DNA of 64,000 bases from the NCBI RefSeq assembly GCF_964340395.1, contig NC_135567.1, forward strand, positions 18,180,306 to 18,244,305, read 5' to 3'. Position 1 is the first letter of the stretch, and the number at the start of each line of letters is the position of its first letter. Positions 61,371-64,000 of this stretch are shown piece by piece. The notes beneath the pieces were generated by a model that was given only the letters and a program-made list of their open reading frames with translations, was not told the DNA's origin and did no database searches. A program made the position numbers and the translations under genes. The stretch is from Glandiceps talaboti (taxonomy: Eukaryota > Hemichordata > Enteropneusta > Spengelidae).

Positions 61371-64000
61371 CTATTAGGATGTATCGTACTAAACACTTCT
61401 TGTCTTTGCGTTTTCCTATCATACCCTGGCCCTCACTTCTTTATTCTCTATTGCAACCATTAGATGGCTTTATTATTGATAACAGGGCAACGGGTAATAG
61501 GTACGGTGGATTTGAGGTTACATCATTTTCAAATCCGATTGTGAAATGGATGTTTTCAACTCTTTACTATATCACACATATTCACAACAATTGATCATAT
61601 ATAACAAGAAGCCGAGATTACCAAAGCCTTTTTATCAAAGTACAAAAGTTTTATTTTGAAGGTCATTTGTAAAGCCAGTCAGACTGCATGCTAAAGTTTT
61701 ATTCTTTGTATTGTAAACTGTACTAAGCACTGGGATCATTATTTTACTAGTCAGCACAGATACTGAACCAAATAACAATAAGCAGATTTTTCTCTTTCAA
61801 CAGTTTGTTGGGTAAGATTTGTTTGCTAGGAATTTCAACTATTGTTTTGATTTGTTACCGTTGGATGAGAGAAAGTATATAGATGTATCGAAATGTTGTA
61901 TTTTTTTTTACTTCTGGTTGTTACTTATTAACGCAAGACAAAATTTACATTGAGAGACGCAATCAAATCAACACAAAATGTCACCCTTACTTATAGTCGT
62001 GTATATATTATGTATACTAAAACTGTAACCAATACACACAACATACTTTGATACATACTTTCATGTTCTTCTTTGAACATACTTAATGAAGGTTTTAATG
62101 CTTTTGGGTCTACCCCCAAACAGTTGAATCTACACCAGTGTATAAACTGTTTTCCGTTTACTATCATTTTGGAATTTCACATTTGAAGCTAGTTGTTAAT
62201 GCCATAAGGACTTAACTCCAAAAATGTAATTTGGAGAAAAGACCTAAATATATTTCTAGCACTAGGTCCCCACGTCAAATTTAAATCGCAATTTTCTGCA
62301 GCAATATTTGTCTTCAACCACGACGATTTTTGGTTAGATAAGAGCGCAAATGTTCGCAAATGTGGAGGCTTTTGAGAAATAAGTCATTTTTAGAAAATAA
62401 CAAAATCAAACCCTTTTCTTTAAACTAGGCCATTTTGACTATGACCCAACTTTAATTCATGTTTATACCAGTCCTAATTATCTTTAAGAATAAAAGTTGG
62501 TCTTTTCTTAGATCAGAAATTACACTCGAACAATATTAGAATTATTTTAAAATTGAAAAATCTGAAATTTCATTTTGCCATTGCCATTACTAATCCATTC
62601 TTTTACCTCCAAAAAAGTAACATTTTTGGCTTGTTTCTAGTTAGGAACCGAGTGATTGTATATCTTACATAGTTTGGCCAATATTGTAACTATATTTGTA
62701 ACTGACTATAAAGCCCAATTAACAAATACTTCAGAATATTATTATATTTTGTCATATTGTGGGCAATAGGAATCCCAGTACTTCCTGCTACTGTTAATTT
62801 TCAACTACTAAATTACAATTTGAAACTCTCCTGGCGGAGTGACCTATCTGTTGGGGAGGAAGTGTACATATGTCAGCCATACTACCAGTGGCTCTGGTAC
62901 AGAATATTAGCAACTATCACATGAAATAATGCTAATATATTAAGCAAATTTTTGACGAATTATTAGTCGCCTATGGCTCAAGAAAAAGTTATATTACAAT
63001 TTTTAGGTGAATGAAGTTGTTTTATTCGAAAAATAGCAAGTATAAAGGTAGCATGTGTGGACAATAGATTTGTCATAGGCAACGTTCAAAATAATCGGTT
63101 GAACGAAAAATATTCAAAAAATCAAAATAACACAAAATATTCACATTTGGTGTAGTCTGCTGATGTTAATAAAACGAATGCATGTTTGGGTTCCATTTTA
63201 AAATCTCGGTTGTCAGTAAAATATAGATTTCATCTACATGTCAATGCATGTATTCTACGCAAATAAATAGAGTGTATACCCAAATTCAAAATGGACGACT
63301 CGATCTGTCTGTGTTGTTATCGTCTACCATGATGTCACTTCAATTTAGTAGTGGATACAACAAGTTTGACTCATAAAAATTATTGTCTCTATGACAGAAA
63401 TTAAATATTGATAAACGTTCAATAAATTTTATGTGTTATTTTTTGCAAATTTTATTTTCTGTTGAATATTTCGTTTTTGCTGTATTCTAGTCTAAAAATG
63501 TATAACGCAGAGCACGATTTGTGAAAATATGCCGACCTTAAATTGGAAGGCAGAAAAAGGTCTGATTTTTACAAATTTTATATGAAACGTCGTCAAATTT
63601 TAGGCGCGAATACAAGGTTTCTAATTTAATTACCTAAAATTGCGGTCATCGAAGCTCCAAGAATTTTTTATCGAGCATTTTCACTTTTTTTTAGGAAATG
63701 ATGAAATGCCGCCATTATTTATTGATGTGTCGTCTGCGTGGTGTGCATGTTCTTATCATGTCTGCCCGGGATATTTACACTTTAAGGTTCTAAATTTGAC
63801 ATCTGTGAATTTATAATATATATTGGAAATATATAAAAATCCTCTGAGACGAATCATTTCTTACTCCGTAGGCTGTTTTCGTTATGCCGTCAAATATCAC
63901 TATCTATGTGTTACTCTCTCAGAAGCTCCGCCATTGCAGTGAAAGATTGGTGTTTTGTGCATCGTTCACAGTGACTCAGGCTAATGTCATTTTTCCCGAC
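61371..64000. other. Unique DNA to window end
   Basis: AT-rich with no recognised gene. GTCGTCTGCG at 63730 and CGTCGTCAAATTTTAGGCGC (63587-63606) continue the motif theme. Confidence 0.45.

Overview
The window is AT-rich, intron-bearing genomic DNA from a non-vertebrate bilaterian animal, most likely marine. It holds the anterior end of a Hox cluster: a Hox1/labial gene (22630-25026, minus strand) and a Hox2/proboscipedia gene (54128-55726, minus strand). Both are two-exon genes with the intron between the hexapeptide and the homeodomain. Transcription runs Hox2 then Hox1 on the same strand, about 29 kb apart, which is the canonical collinear order. The homeodomains do not let me choose between a spiralian (mollusc, brachiopod, annelid) and an ambulacrarian or other deuterostome. 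I recognise no other protein-coding gene.

Layout: 1-22.6 kb is the 3' flank of Hox1. It holds tetranucleotide and trinucleotide microsatellites, one MITE copy and a degenerate ~185-bp tandem array at 6.1-7.2 kb. 22.6-27.9 kb is Hox1 with its upstream DNA and has almost no simple repeats. 27.9-43.8 kb, in the middle of the Hox1-Hox2 interval, is a repeat-rich block. It contains four MITE copies of one family, two SINE copies, a LINE reverse-transcriptase remnant, a 1.5-kb 12-bp minisatellite, pentanucleotide satellites and long (AT)n/(GA)n tracts. 43.8-54.1 kb is mostly unique sequence with one (CT)n tract. 54.1-59.3 kb is Hox2 and its quiet upstream DNA. 59.3-64 kb has another degenerate tandem array and a compound microsatellite.

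The most unusual signal is not a gene. A short motif, GACGAC (often TTGACGACA or GCAGACGACA), recurs across the window and is repeatedly paired within about 7-20 bp with an E2F-like CCCGCC/GGCGGGAA. Several old, diverged tandem arrays with periods of about 160-200 bp carry one such motif per unit. A 225-bp cluster at 38.6-38.8 kb is made almost only of GACGAC copies. I cannot tell from sequence alone whether this is a regulatory code, a nucleosome-length satellite family or the core of a dispersed element.

Hox1 and Hox2 encode sequence-specific nuclear transcription factors that pattern the anterior body axis with PBC/Exd cofactors. Candidate regulatory sites include a Hox-PBC site in the Hox1 intron, a CCAAT/E-box pair upstream of Hox1, and DR1 nuclear-receptor sites in the flanks.
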